Positions 16,178 through 26,500 of a stretch of DNA of 41,022 nt are shown here, in pieces. Origin of the DNA: Gracilibacter sp. BRH_c7a (GTDB taxonomy: Bacteria; Bacillota; Desulfitobacteriia; Desulfitobacteriales; Syntrophobotulaceae); assembly GCA_001516055.1 (NCBI GenBank), contig LOEZ01000059.1:1-41022 (forward strand), read 5' to 3'. The translations under genes were made by a program, and so were the position numbers. The stretch's first letter is position 1, and the number at the start of each line of letters is the position of its first letter. The notes beneath the pieces are model-generated. The model was not told the DNA's origin, ran no database searches, and saw only the letters and a list, made by a program, of their open reading frames with translations.

Positions 16178-18175
16178 ATGGTTAAGAAGAAAGAAAATGC
16201 ACCTGACAAGCTCCGGGATCAGGCCCGGGCGCAATTTGGTAAATTGGGCTATGAAAAACTAATCGAAGACTTTCAGCTTTTTGATCCGTTTGGCGATGGC
16301 AGTATGGATGCCACAGCGGATTTGGTGGCAATGGATGGCGACGAGCCGGTAGTGCTCTTTGCTGCAGCCGATCCCGGCGATGCCGCACGACCTTCTATTC
16401 AGGATGACGCCAAGTTCAAGGCCGGGTTGGGAGCTGATGAAGGCAAGCCTTTCCGTTTTGTCTGGGTATGGGATGGCGACAACAACTTTGTTTTTGATCT
16501 GGAAAAAGACGCCCAGATTTCCGAACTGCCGCGTAAAGATTTGTGGCGGGAGATTGCCAAGCCAATTTCCGATTCCCGTTCCCGTTTGCTTCAGGACCTT
16601 TCTGCTGAATATCATCGCGGAGACTTTCGGGCTATCCAGCGCAAATTCGACCAGCTGCATGATGCCATTTATTCCCGGGGCGGTGTTAAGCCAACCAATG
16701 CAGCAATTGACGAACTGGGTAAATTGCTGTTCCTTCGAATTCATCTTGAAAAATCCCCCCGTTACAAGATTAAGGAAGGTGCCGGAAAAGGTAAGCTTTT
16801 CTCCGATATTTATTCTTCCGAGTATGTGAAAAAGAACGGAAAGACAGCAGTTACCGAGTTAAAAGATGCATTCCGAGAAATCAACAACTTGCCCCAATAC
16901 AAGGCCAAAGACATAACCGGCGAAGAACACACAATCTTTGCCTATGATGAGCCGTTAAAACTCGAGAACCCTGAGGTTCTGGCCATGGCCATTGACTCCA
17001 TGGACCTGCGTGACCTCGACGGTCAACCTATCCGCCTATCGGTGCCTGACAAGGAGCTTGTGGGTAATGGCGAGCAGGCCCGGATGATGAGAGTGCATCT
17101 GATCCATGAAGACCTCCTCGGATGGGCTTTTGATGTGTTCCTTCGAGGCGGCAAATATGCAAGCAACGAAGGGTTGGCCACGTACCTAACCCCTTCTCAG
17201 GTGGTGGAGTGTATGACCCACATGGTTTTTTATGACATCACCGATGCGGAGCTTTGGGCTCGCAGGGGAGATAAAGACCAGCAGGAACGATGGAGCCCCG
17301 GAAAAGATGAAAAAGAACTACCTGCCTTCCTCTGTGGTGACATCTGTTGTGGTACCGGCCGTTTTCTGGTTGGAGCATTACGCGAGATCAAGAAGCGAAT
17401 TCTCGATGATAAACATGTTGGCCACAGTGATGATGACAAGCTGGCATGGCTCAGTCAGATGAAGCGGCACAGTTTCTTTGGTGCAGACCAGGCTGAGGGC
17501 AGTATTCAGAAAGCCCGCATCAATATGCTGCTCTATGGTGAAGATCATAGCCAGTTGCTCAAAGTGGATGATTCTATTACTGACACCCGGGTCGATAAAC
17601 TTGTGGGCAAATTCGATCTGATTCTTACAAATCCACCCTTTGGTTCAGGTAAATATGACGACCCAAAAGGGCTCGCTAAAATGCGTAAAGAAGAACTAGA
17701 ACTTGAACTTGGCTGGAAATGGAAAGCCGGTGATCGAAGCAAGAAGAAGGCTATTGATAAAGCTGATCCGGCGGCCCTCTTTGTGGATCGCAATCTGCAA
17801 TTGCTAAAGCCCGGCGGACGTTTATTGATCGTTGTTCCTGACGGCATTCTTTGCAATGCAGGTGATGCCTACATCCGTGAATATATCATGGGCTCAAAAG
17901 ATGAAGAAACTGGAGAATTTTTGGGCGGCAAGGCCATTCTGAAAGCTGTCGTCAGTCTACCGACTGAGACTTTTGCCATATCAGGTACCGGCGCAAAAAC
18001 CAGCTTTATCTATCTGCAGAAGAAAAAACATGTATCAGAGAAACAGGGGCCAGTCTTTATGGCTGTGGCTGAGCATGTGGGTTACTTGAAAAAAGGGAAA
18101 ATTGAAATTCCAGATCCTGAAGGAAATGACTTGGTAGAAATTACTAGAAGTTATATTAATGGGGGTCTAAAATGA
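16178..18175 (+). CDS. Type I N6-adenine DNA methyltransferase (HsdM-type)
   Basis: This 665-residue protein has the intact HsdM signature. The SAM-binding motif I is GDICCGTGRFLVGALREI at residues 387-404. The catalytic motif IV is LILTNPPFGSGKYDDPKG at 481-498. An HsdM-type helical region (GLATYLTPSQVVECM) lies just before motif I. It would methylate adenine at the site chosen by the HsdS encoded next. The N-terminal 130 residues (KLGYEKLIEDFQLFDPFGDG, ADLVAMDGDEPVVLF) resemble the N-terminal domain of HsdR-type proteins, but the E-x-K residues of the nuclease site read AAADPG, so it would be a non-cutting relic or an added binding domain. The stop overlaps the HsdS start by ATGA. Confidence 0.93.
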   Translation: MVKKKENAPDKLRDQARAQFGKLGYEKLIEDFQLFDPFGDGSMDATADLVAMDGDEPVVLFAAADPGDAARPSIQDDAKFKAGLGADEGKPFRFVWVWDGDNNFVFDLEKDAQISELPRKDLWREIAKPISDSRSRLLQDLSAEYHRGDFRAIQRKFDQLHDAIYSRGGVKPTNAAIDELGKLLFLRIHLEKSPRYKIKEGAGKGKLFSDIYSSEYVKKNGKTAVTELKDAFREINNLPQYKAKDITGEEHTIFAYDEPLKLENPEVLAMAIDSMDLRDLDGQPIRLSVPDKELVGNGEQARMMRVHLIHEDLLGWAFDVFLRGGKYASNEGLATYLTPSQVVECMTHMVFYDITDAELWARRGDKDQQERWSPGKDEKELPAFLCGDICCGTGRFLVGALREIKKRILDDKHVGHSDDDKLAWLSQMKRHSFFGADQAEGSIQKARINMLLYGEDHSQLLKVDDSITDTRVDKLVGKFDLILTNPPFGSGKYDDPKGLAKMRKEELELELGWKWKAGDRSKKKAIDKADPAALFVDRNLQLLKPGGRLLIVVPDGILCNAGDAYIREYIMGSKDEETGEFLGGKAILKAVVSLPTETFAISGTGAKTSFIYLQKKKHVSEKQGPVFMAVAEHVGYLKKGKIEIPDPEGNDLVEITRSYINGGLK

Positions 18176-19626
18176 ATACAGAACCATCTTGTGCTTGGAT
18201 TGAATCAAAAAACTTTAGACCGTCTAGATGGAATGCTGAATTCTATAAGAACGAATTTATTCTATTGGAACATACAATTGAAAACTCAAAAATCACAACA
18301 AATAAACTAAAAAAACTCTCAAAGCTATTTACAGGTCCATTCGGATCTAAACTGCCAGCCTCTCTCTATAATACGGATGGGGGAGTTCCATTGCTGAGAG
18401 TTCAGAATATTGGTGAGCTTTTTCTTAATGAAAATGACATGGCTTTAATTCCACATGAAGTCCATCAAGATATTGTTCGTTCGAAACTTGAACCAGGTGA
18501 TATTGCACTGGCAAAAGCTGGAAGATTAGGAGCCTTAAGCCGTATCCCAGAAAAAATCAAGGAGTGCAATATTACACAACATATTGTCGGCATAAAGGTT
18601 AACAAGAAAAAAGTAATTCCAGAATACCTTACTGCATACTTAATATCAAAATATGGAGAGTTTCAACTTAAGCGACAAGCAGTTGGAACAATTATTAAGT
18701 ATCTAGGCATTGAAGAAACAAGAGACGCATTGATAGCTGTTCCAGATGAAATAGTTCAGAAGCATATTGGTAGTTATATTTCACTTGCCGAAAAATGCAA
18801 AGATAAAGCAGAGGCCATTCTCCTTGCTGCAAAGCGGCTAATAAATGAGCTATATGATGACTCAGATAATGACAAACTCGAAAAAAAGCAGAACATAATA
18901 TCTTCCGCCGATTTAACAACTGAGCGTATGGATGCTTGGTTTTATCAGAAAAAATTCATTGACCTCCAGAAAAAGCTATCGTTGGATAAAAACTTTATTC
19001 CATTAGATAATTTTGCAACTCTTGCTAATCGCAGAATTAGGAATTTAGATAGCTATGATTCAGATCCCATTGAATATATCGAAATATCAAGCATTGATAT
19101 TGAATCATCATTAATAAAACCTAATTTGAAAACATACTCAGAATTGCCTGCAAGTGCCAAAAAGGAATTGCGCTATGGAGATGTTTTAGCCTCTACCGTC
19201 CGAGTTAACAGAAAGTGCATTTCTGTTATACCTTATCATTTGGACAACTCAATAGGAAGCACAGCATTAGCTGTTTTAAAAACACCATCTATCGAAGAAG
19301 CCTATTTCCTGGAACTTATTTTAAAACATGACGTTTCTACTTCTCAAATAATGAGGTGGAATACTGGGTCGGTCTATCCAACTGTTACAGAAGATGTTTT
19401 TGAAAAAATTCTTATTCCAAATATCCAACAGGATGAAAGAAAGAAAATTGGAAAATTGGTAAAACTTGGTGTTGAATATCGTTATAAATCCATAGCATTT
19501 CTGTCAACAGCCAAGTCTGATGTCGAGTCTCTGATCGAAGGAAGGCTGGATACCGACGCCATCATGTCAGGAAAACTCAAAGCCCCGACATGGGAGGATA
19601 TCGAAAAAGAACTGGAGGGCATCTAA
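18172..19626 (+). CDS. Type I specificity subunit (HsdS)
   Basis: The 484 residues comprise two target-recognition halves. The first (about 30-215) includes GPFGSKLPASLYNTDGGVPL and LEPGDIALAKAGRLG. The second (about 245-445) includes LRYGDVLASTVRVNRK and RWNTGSVYPTVTEDVFEKIL. A C-terminal helix follows (SLIEGRLDTDAIMSGKLKAP). It pairs with the methylase just upstream. Base composition is strikingly AT-rich compared with its neighbours from just before the start to about 19,510; the last 40 codons return to the GC level of the operon. This points to replacement of the recognition domains by recombination, with the conserved 3' end retained. Confidence 0.88.
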   Translation: MNTEPSCAWIESKNFRPSRWNAEFYKNEFILLEHTIENSKITTNKLKKLSKLFTGPFGSKLPASLYNTDGGVPLLRVQNIGELFLNENDMALIPHEVHQDIVRSKLEPGDIALAKAGRLGALSRIPEKIKECNITQHIVGIKVNKKKVIPEYLTAYLISKYGEFQLKRQAVGTIIKYLGIEETRDALIAVPDEIVQKHIGSYISLAEKCKDKAEAILLAAKRLINELYDDSDNDKLEKKQNIISSADLTTERMDAWFYQKKFIDLQKKLSLDKNFIPLDNFATLANRRIRNLDSYDSDPIEYIEISSIDIESSLIKPNLKTYSELPASAKKELRYGDVLASTVRVNRKCISVIPYHLDNSIGSTALAVLKTPSIEEAYFLELILKHDVSTSQIMRWNTGSVYPTVTEDVFEKILIPNIQQDERKKIGKLVKLGVEYRYKSIAFLSTAKSDVESLIEGRLDTDAIMSGKLKAPTWEDIEKELEGI

Positions 19627-19628
19627 TC

Positions 19629-20090
19629 ATGCAGATACTCGGGATACGTACCGCCTCTACCTGCGTCCGATACGCCATTGTTGAATGGGATGGCCAAACC
19701 GCCGCATTGGTTAATGCTGCCACGGAAAATAAGCTGGATTTCCCTGCAGATCGTCAGGAGATAGCACAAAAACTCCAGTGGCTTCATACGGAGCTTGAAC
19801 GTATTTACCGTATGTATCCCGATATTTCCAAAGTTGCCATCAAGATGAATCAATTCGGTACAGAAAAGATGGCGAACCGTTTTTCAACGAATATGGATGG
19901 CGTGGTCATGTTGTCCGCCATGCAGAGCGGGAAGTCAGTAAACATATTCCTTTATGCAAATATTCAGCAAGGAATGAGTTCTCAAAAAGTTCAGGCGTTT
20001 GCTGAAGCAAATGTTGGCCGCACTGATAAATACTGGAATGCGCAAATGGCGGATGCCGTGGCTGCTGCATGGACCGGGAGGGATAACTGA
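19629..20090 (+). CDS. Small protein with possible RNase H/RuvC-like fold
   Basis: An in-frame ATG exists at 19590, inside the HsdS gene, but the ATG at 19629, three bases after that stop and behind CTGGAGGG, is the better start and gives 153 residues. The N-terminal strand pattern MQILGIRTASTCVRYAIVEW, a middle helix QKLQWLHTELERIYRMYPDI with the strand KVAIKMNQ, and a late DAVAAAW helix recall small RuvC-like/DUF3010-type proteins. The first catalytic Asp of RuvC (GIDPG) is missing here (GIRTAS), although late acidic residues remain. I infer a structural or DNA-binding role and hold this assignment loosely. Confidence 0.7.
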   Translation: MQILGIRTASTCVRYAIVEWDGQTAALVNAATENKLDFPADRQEIAQKLQWLHTELERIYRMYPDISKVAIKMNQFGTEKMANRFSTNMDGVVMLSAMQSGKSVNIFLYANIQQGMSSQKVQAFAEANVGRTDKYWNAQMADAVAAAWTGRDN

Positions 20091-21157
20091 TGCAGCAGCG
20101 AGTGCAGATAAATCCAGGGCAAACCATTTACAAATATGTCCTCCAACAGTCTATCGGCGGTGGCAGCTTTGGTGATGTATGGCTTGCTCATGACCGAACC
20201 ATTTCCCGGGATGTTGCGGTTAAGGTGCTGGCCCAAGGCGTGACGATTGACGAGCGTCTTCAGGAAGCACGAATAGGAAACCATTTGGATCACGCCAATC
20301 TGGTGAAAATGCACTACGCGGATGTGGTTCAACACAACGGAATTGATCTTGTCATTATTGCCATGGATTATCACGCGAACGGTTCCATTCTCTCCAGAGT
20401 CAACGCAGGCAATTTTTTGTCCATTCCTGATGTGATTCGTTTCATGGCCGATGTCCTGCGAGGCTTGGAATATTTGCACGAGCTGAACCTTTACCATAAC
20501 GATATAAAGCCTAAGAACATTCTTATCGGGGATGCCAACCAAGGCGTGTTGACCGATTATGGAATTACTTGTCACTCACCGAATGGGCAGCCGGTTCAGC
20601 CAAGAAATGCGTATAAACTCCACATTGCTCCGGAAGTCCTCAATTCTAATCAGATCAATGTTCAAACGGATATTTATCAAGTGGGCTTAACCGCATTCCG
20701 CCTGCTGAATGGTATTGGCCACATTCGCGACAAATTTAATGCTTTGGGAGAGAATGACTACTACCAACTGGTGAAAGACGGAAAAGTTGTTCAGACCAAT
20801 GATTACCAGCCTTTTGTCCCCCGTAACCTGAAAAGTGTCATCAACAAGGCTGTGCATGTAGATCCTGCCAGCAGGTATCAGTCAGCGATTGAAATGCGCC
20901 GTGCTTTGGAGAGATTGAGCTATCCGGGACATTGGACAACCGATTCATGTGGAAGCTTTATCGGGCATAACGAGCGATATGAGTACCGTTTCGAAGAGCG
21001 AGCTCAGACAACCAAATCCTTTGAGTTTTCAGCTTACAAAAAGTCCAAGGACTCAGGCAGAGAGACCAAGGTATCAGCTCACTCCGGAAAAAACCTTACC
21101 CGTAAACAGGCGGACGATTTTCAACGGAATTTTATGCAATGGGTGGTGACGGGATGA
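20090..21157 (+). CDS. Serine/threonine protein kinase
   Basis: The first 280 of 355 residues form a eukaryotic-like kinase domain: glycine loop IGGGSFGDVW (22-31), VAVKVL with Lys45, catalytic HNDIKPKN with Asp138 and Asn143, DYG (156-158) where DFG is usual, and APE (180-182). The catalytic loop has HND in place of HRD, so it may not need activation-loop phosphorylation. The remaining 75 residues are Ser/Lys-rich and unrecognised. No membrane segment follows, unlike PrkC/PknB, so it is cytoplasmic. It starts inside the previous stop (TGATG) and overlaps the next gene by ATGA. In defence operons such kinases (PglW, Stk2) sense infection or license other subunits; the substrate here is unknown. 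Confidence 0.93.
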   Translation: MQQRVQINPGQTIYKYVLQQSIGGGSFGDVWLAHDRTISRDVAVKVLAQGVTIDERLQEARIGNHLDHANLVKMHYADVVQHNGIDLVIIAMDYHANGSILSRVNAGNFLSIPDVIRFMADVLRGLEYLHELNLYHNDIKPKNILIGDANQGVLTDYGITCHSPNGQPVQPRNAYKLHIAPEVLNSNQINVQTDIYQVGLTAFRLLNGIGHIRDKFNALGENDYYQLVKDGKVVQTNDYQPFVPRNLKSVINKAVHVDPASRYQSAIEMRRALERLSYPGHWTTDSCGSFIGHNERYEYRFEERAQTTKSFEFSAYKKSKDSGRETKVSAHSGKNLTRKQADDFQRNFMQWVVTG

Positions 21158-22404
21158 AGCACGATATGACCCATTTCAAAACTTTCAAAATGCTTCAGAG
21201 TGCTCAAGCCCTGATTAACCACCTCATCACATGGGGCGAAGTGACCCGCTTTGAACTGGGAGGGATTGCCGGTGCTCGGGACTGGATCGCAATATTTAAG
21301 GATGCGGGGATTTTGTGTCCGGTGACAGTAGGTGAAAATTCTGATGTATGGACTCTTTCACCAGAATTCTGGAGCCTGCTCCAGGAGGATTCAGAAAAAG
21401 CGGTTCGCTCCATATTATTCAATGTTCCCGACTATCATGAGTATCTGGTTTCCATTCTTGCTGAAGGTGCCGTTTCCGCTGCCAAACAGGGGCTGCATAA
21501 TGAGGTCGAGAATTGGTCCGGTAATGAGCTGCTGCCGTTTCTGACATTCATTAATAGGATGCTGAACCGAATCGAAGTGGATGGGAAACGGATAATTGAT
21601 CAAAAAGCGGATCAGATATCATTGCTATTTGCTTCTCTCCCGGAAAGACAGACCAACTGGGACAACTGGAATCAATTGTTGCTGGGCAGGACCGCCCGTC
21701 CACAGGACCTTTTCGATTTTGTGCTTAAGCGCTTTATACCTTACGCCACCACCGAGCGGTATGACGCTCATGGGTGTACCCCGGCACTTCTGCCTGTAAT
21801 TCCATTAATCGATGCTGACGGCAACGCTCAGTTCATGAACCTTGCACCGGCACCGTGGAATATTAGTCGGGCCGTTATTCAAAGTGGTATCGAACTCTTC
21901 GACGAACATGGAAAACCAATGGGTGATAATGGAACTGCGGAAAATTTTCGGAATGTTCTGCAGGATTCCCTGATCGAACAACCCTTTTACAAAGCGGTGA
22001 CGCAGCTGGCGATTAATCATTACCGGGCGAAGACAGTATCCTCGCCGAACTTTGAACTGTATCTGCAATCCGGTGTTGGTTTGTCTGAGGTGGAACTTTT
22101 TTATGAAGCTAGAGAGATTGGTCTGCTCAAAGATTGGCTGCCGGTTCTGGTTCAATGCCAGGAGTGTTTTGCAGCCAGATCGCTGAATGATGAACAGGTC
22201 GAAAATATGTTGGAGAACCTACTGGCTTTGGAAATTCTGGATTGGTCAGATGACAACCTCGTTCTTCACGATGAATTCCAGTCAACTTTAATGGCAAGCA
22301 GACTCCGCTCGGTTTTCCGTCCCGGTAAGTCCCTGCAGGACAGAATGATTGAAACGGTTAGAAAGAATTTACATAAAAGCGAACAGCAGGAGGCTATTAC
22401 ATGA
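21154..22404 (+). CDS. Unknown defence-operon protein (416 residues)
   Basis: The ATG at 21154, which overlaps the kinase stop as ATGA, is preferred over an in-frame ATG at 21139. The 416-residue product is mostly helical by eye, soluble, without membrane segments or a nucleotide-binding motif. An early segment (LITWGEVTRFELGGIAGARD, then KDAGILCPVTV) could be a winged helix. It lies between a kinase and another unknown and overlaps both. Its place before the giant ATPase suggests that it is an adapter for that protein or a kinase substrate, but nothing in the sequence shows this directly. Confidence 0.85.
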   Translation: MKHDMTHFKTFKMLQSAQALINHLITWGEVTRFELGGIAGARDWIAIFKDAGILCPVTVGENSDVWTLSPEFWSLLQEDSEKAVRSILFNVPDYHEYLVSILAEGAVSAAKQGLHNEVENWSGNELLPFLTFINRMLNRIEVDGKRIIDQKADQISLLFASLPERQTNWDNWNQLLLGRTARPQDLFDFVLKRFIPYATTERYDAHGCTPALLPVIPLIDADGNAQFMNLAPAPWNISRAVIQSGIELFDEHGKPMGDNGTAENFRNVLQDSLIEQPFYKAVTQLAINHYRAKTVSSPNFELYLQSGVGLSEVELFYEAREIGLLKDWLPVLVQCQECFAARSLNDEQVENMLENLLALEILDWSDDNLVLHDEFQSTLMASRLRSVFRPGKSLQDRMIETVRKNLHKSEQQEAIT

Positions 22405-23567
22405 ATCAAATAAAAGACACCTCCACGAAGGTTGCATTACCAAAACTATTTCTGTGGAATGACCCGACAAGGTATCAGGAATATCCCGAGGCCCTTTCCA
22501 GAGCGGAAGAAGGTCGTGTTTATACGCGACAGGAAATTGAGCAGGAGTTGTTCGATATCACTCCGACCCTGACTTATAAGAAAGATGGTAAACCTCGAGG
22601 ACATGGAACGGATGGTATTGTCAACGCCATGGGCTTCGAGCGTTTCGGACAGAGGCTGTGCGTAAACGGTCTCGACTTGATTCGAAAAACGGATGAAGGC
22701 TTTGTGGTTTCAGAATCCGGGTTTGAACTGGGGGAAGCCTATCGGGATGCAGCAAATTCGGACAGATGGCTTTATTTATTGGCAAGAAATCTTCTCCTCC
22801 GGGAACCGAGAACACGCTTGTTTATAGGTTTGATGCTCAAGGGTTGGCTGCTTCAAGTGGATGTGTTTAACAAATTTCCCAAGAGCCAGATGTCTTTTGT
22901 CGAACCGGATAATACCAGACTGAATATCACATCCAAGGACTGTCAGCAGTTTAACAGCCTGCTTTCTGAATACACAGAAATGGCACTGGGGTCGTTATGG
23001 ATCACTGAATTATCGAAGCACGGCTTGAGCCTGCCGATCGAATGGTGCGGCATACGCGTTGACCAGCCTTCAGTTAAGGATCTCTCATCAGCCATTAAGA
23101 AGAGCTTTGGACTGCTTTTCTATATCGGGATTTTCTATGAAGAAGACAATGGATGGTTTGTTGATACAGAGCAAGTTGGACGTTTGCTGGGGGGTGATGT
23201 TCTCGAATCTTTCGGGGTATCCGCAGTTAGTGATGGTCAAGACAAGTCAATTGATGACCTCTTTCTTGAAGCGTTACAGCGAACAACGGACAGCGAAGGT
23301 TATACCATTGCTAGTGCTCTTGCTGAAAAATTTGGTGAGCTTTCTCATATGTCCGTTGAAGAGCGAGATTCAGCTCTCGACCGTTTTACCCGTGAGGCCA
23401 TGTATGACGACCGTCTGGTCATCCAATCCTATCATCCAGGACAACCACGCATGGGACGTGGCTTGTTTGGAGACAGCAACTGCCGTCGATTAAAAATTAA
23501 ATTTACTCCGTCCGCAAAAGAGACGGCTACCGAAATTATAACGAATAACAACCTCACGGAGGAATAA
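22401..23567 (+). CDS. Unknown defence-operon protein (388 residues)
   Basis: The 388-residue protein is not recognised. It has a helix-rich middle (DRWLYLLARNLLLREPRTRL, then GLMLKGWLLQVD) and two regions that could be winged helices (TDEGFVVSESGFELG near residue 100; IKKSFGLLFYIGIFYEEDNG near residue 235). No catalytic motif is evident. It starts within the previous stop (ATGA) and ends four bases before the ATPase start. Co-expression with the neighbouring unknown and the ATPase suggests a common complex. The reading frame is certain; the function is open. Confidence 0.85.
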   Translation: MNQIKDTSTKVALPKLFLWNDPTRYQEYPEALSRAEEGRVYTRQEIEQELFDITPTLTYKKDGKPRGHGTDGIVNAMGFERFGQRLCVNGLDLIRKTDEGFVVSESGFELGEAYRDAANSDRWLYLLARNLLLREPRTRLFIGLMLKGWLLQVDVFNKFPKSQMSFVEPDNTRLNITSKDCQQFNSLLSEYTEMALGSLWITELSKHGLSLPIEWCGIRVDQPSVKDLSSAIKKSFGLLFYIGIFYEEDNGWFVDTEQVGRLLGGDVLESFGVSAVSDGQDKSIDDLFLEALQRTTDSEGYTIASALAEKFGELSHMSVEERDSALDRFTREAMYDDRLVIQSYHPGQPRMGRGLFGDSNCRRLKIKFTPSAKETATEIITNNNLTEE

Positions 23568-23571
23568 TAAA

Positions 23572-26500
23572 ATGATTATGAAACCTTGGGCAGCAAAAGG
23601 AGTTGCGCTTTATCCACCCAACTTCTGCATGGTCGGACAAAATCAGGTCTTTAATGCATTGCACCAGTTTCGGCGTTCGTTCTGGGACGGTCAGACTCAT
23701 GATATAGCAGGTTTTTTTGTAGCATTTGGTGATTGGGGACTTGGTAAGACCCGTCTTAGCTACGAACTTATTGGAGAAGCGACCGGACAAATTGATGAAT
23801 GGCTGTTGAACGAACACGAATATGTGGTTGCACCATATAACCGGAAGGATAAGAAAACGCGGGTTCTTGAACCAGCTCTGACCGACGGTGTCCTGCCGAT
23901 CTACATTCGCTACAGTTCTGTCTGTGATGATGAGCTTGATGCCCCGACATGGGTTGCTCGGCTTACCGTTGAATCACTTCGGCAAACTCTTGAATGCGAT
24001 GTCAGGTCTGGCGGAGTCAAAGCCCTTTACAAGGATATAACCAATGCACTGCATGCCAAGGGTGTTCCGCTTGATCAGCTGACAGCCTGCGTGAAAAATG
24101 AGGAGCAGGATTATTCAGCGAGACTCGATGCTACAATGAAAATACTCAAACCCAAGGGGATTAAACACCTCTGGGTAATCGTTGACGAAGTGGAAACTCC
24201 CGGTGATCTTAAAAGGGGTCTTCGTGATGATACGCCGTCCAGCATTGATGACGAATACCTGTTGATGGTATCCGAGGTTATTAAGCATGAAAACTGGCGC
24301 AGTCAGCACCCGTATGTGAATTTCCTTCTGCTTTGTTCTCTTGGCATGAGAGACCAGATTCAGATCGGCCCGAATCTTCGTCGTGCCAGCAGTGTAACCA
24401 TAGAGCCGAATCAGGTTACTGATGTGAGTCGTTATGTCAATCACATCAAAGAATCCCTGGCTGATCCTGCGTCGGTTGACTATCCGGCTGGAACTCTGGA
24501 GGCAGCCTTCCTATCCGCCAACAGGAACTTCGGCTGGCTGAACGTCATAATGTCATCGGTACATGAGACTTATGCTAGACATAAAGAAAGAGGCGAAGAT
24601 ATCAATTCATGGGCTTTGATTAGGGATTTTGCCAAAACAGATGCCCGGGCAGGTAATATTTTCAACGATAGCGCCGTCATGCCGTTGATCGGCAAAATTA
24701 AGGATGTACCTCAGGAAACAGTGGAGCGTATTGTTTACGGACAGCTTCCCGTTGGCGTGGGAGGCACCTCTCCAAGCAACATCTCTCCGGCCTTTGCCGA
24801 AACTCTACTTGAGCATGAAATCGCGGGACGTGGAAAGACATTTGCTGAATTGAGCATGGTTCACATTGATGCATCAACCCTTGCCAGTGAACTGATCCGC
24901 CCGGAATACGGTTTTAAGCCGGTCGAAGGCAAATCCGACACCTACTTCACTTCTACATGTCAATTGTCTGTGGTTGGCTTGCTCGAAGCTTTGAAAGCCT
25001 TTTCGATTACGGCCGCAGGCAATAATTCTTCGGAAATTGTCATTTATACTGATCTTGAACAATGGGGCGAACAGCTGACAGCCCTTTACCCGAGAGACGG
25101 TATTGAATTTGCCGCTGAAGCGCTGCACCGAATTTTCCTGAGTTTGGATTACAGAGTGGAAGACGGACGCTTTATCGGAATGGCATTCCGCTTATGGAAG
25201 GAATTCAACAAATTGCTGAATGCGAGTACTGAGAGTGTTCGCTTTTTCAAGGATGGACGTTTTGAACAGAAGCTAGAACAATATGTAAAAGAAGTATCCG
25301 CTTCAAAAAACAAAAGAACTGCTGCAGTATGTCTTGGATTGGCAAAGCTGTTGGACGAATCCCTTGAAAATGCTTCCACCGTCAAAGCTCTCTCAGTCAT
25401 TTCTCATCAGGTGTTCAGCTCACGATTTATGTCTCCATCCGTCGATGGTTTCAGGGTTACACCAGACGGCAAACTGACAATTGCTTATTGTCTCGACTCG
25501 GATGATGCCATCAGAAAGCTGAGCACGTACCTTGGCACTGAACGTGTGCATCCTATCATCGTGTTGTTTCCCGCATCTGCTGACTATGCAACCTTTGAAG
25601 AACAACTCGAAAAATACCCGATTCTGAAGAGATGTGTTCTGACATCTCGCCTTGTCGTTCAGGAAGAGGATTTTCTTATTAAATACTCTGCCAGAGGGTC
25701 TGTATTTGAACCTCGGGAAGCAAGGCTCAGTAAAGTAGCCAACGGCTTACTTAAATCATATCAGGATGATTGGATTGCAAAGGCCCGAAACTGGGCGAAC
25801 AAAATCAGGCAGGAGGGTTATCTGATCGCCCCAATTTGGAGTAGGGCGAAAGGCATTCCTGTTGCAGATTTTGCCAAGGGATACCGCTATATGCTTGCAA
25901 CAAATAACTCTCTGGATGCTGCCCATGAAAATCACGGAGGCCCACTGGATGATGTGGAGTTTGAAAACTGCAAACAGGCTGCCAAAAAGAATACGAACCC
26001 TCCGACAGCTTGGAGCTATGGAGATCTGCTGGAAATTTTGACCACGGATAATAATCCGAAAGTGCCTCGTTGTTTCTTCTCAATTTTACGCGAGTTGAAA
26101 ACCCAAACTTCGGCAAATAAACTGGCGAAAAACTTCTTCTTCATTGTGCCTGAAACGGAATTCAAGTCAATTCAACAAATAGAACAGATCCTTGAACTAT
26201 TGATAGGACTTGGTGTTGTTCGCCAAACCAGCGGAGAACTTTTCCGTGCGATTGATCAGAATCAGATGGAAATCCGACGGGAAGCAGCTTCCAAATGGCT
26301 GAAAAACGAATGCAAAGAAGCTATTAAAAATTGTGAAGGTCTTTTTCCGACACAGGCTGGGATTCTGTTGAATGCTTCATATCCGGATGCGAGCTTGAAG
26401 CTGGAGGATGCCGAAAAGAAAATCGAAGCAGTAGACTTCAAGATTCTCATTGCTCCTTCTGTAAATTCATTACCGGAAGATGCGTTTGCAGGACTGGTGG

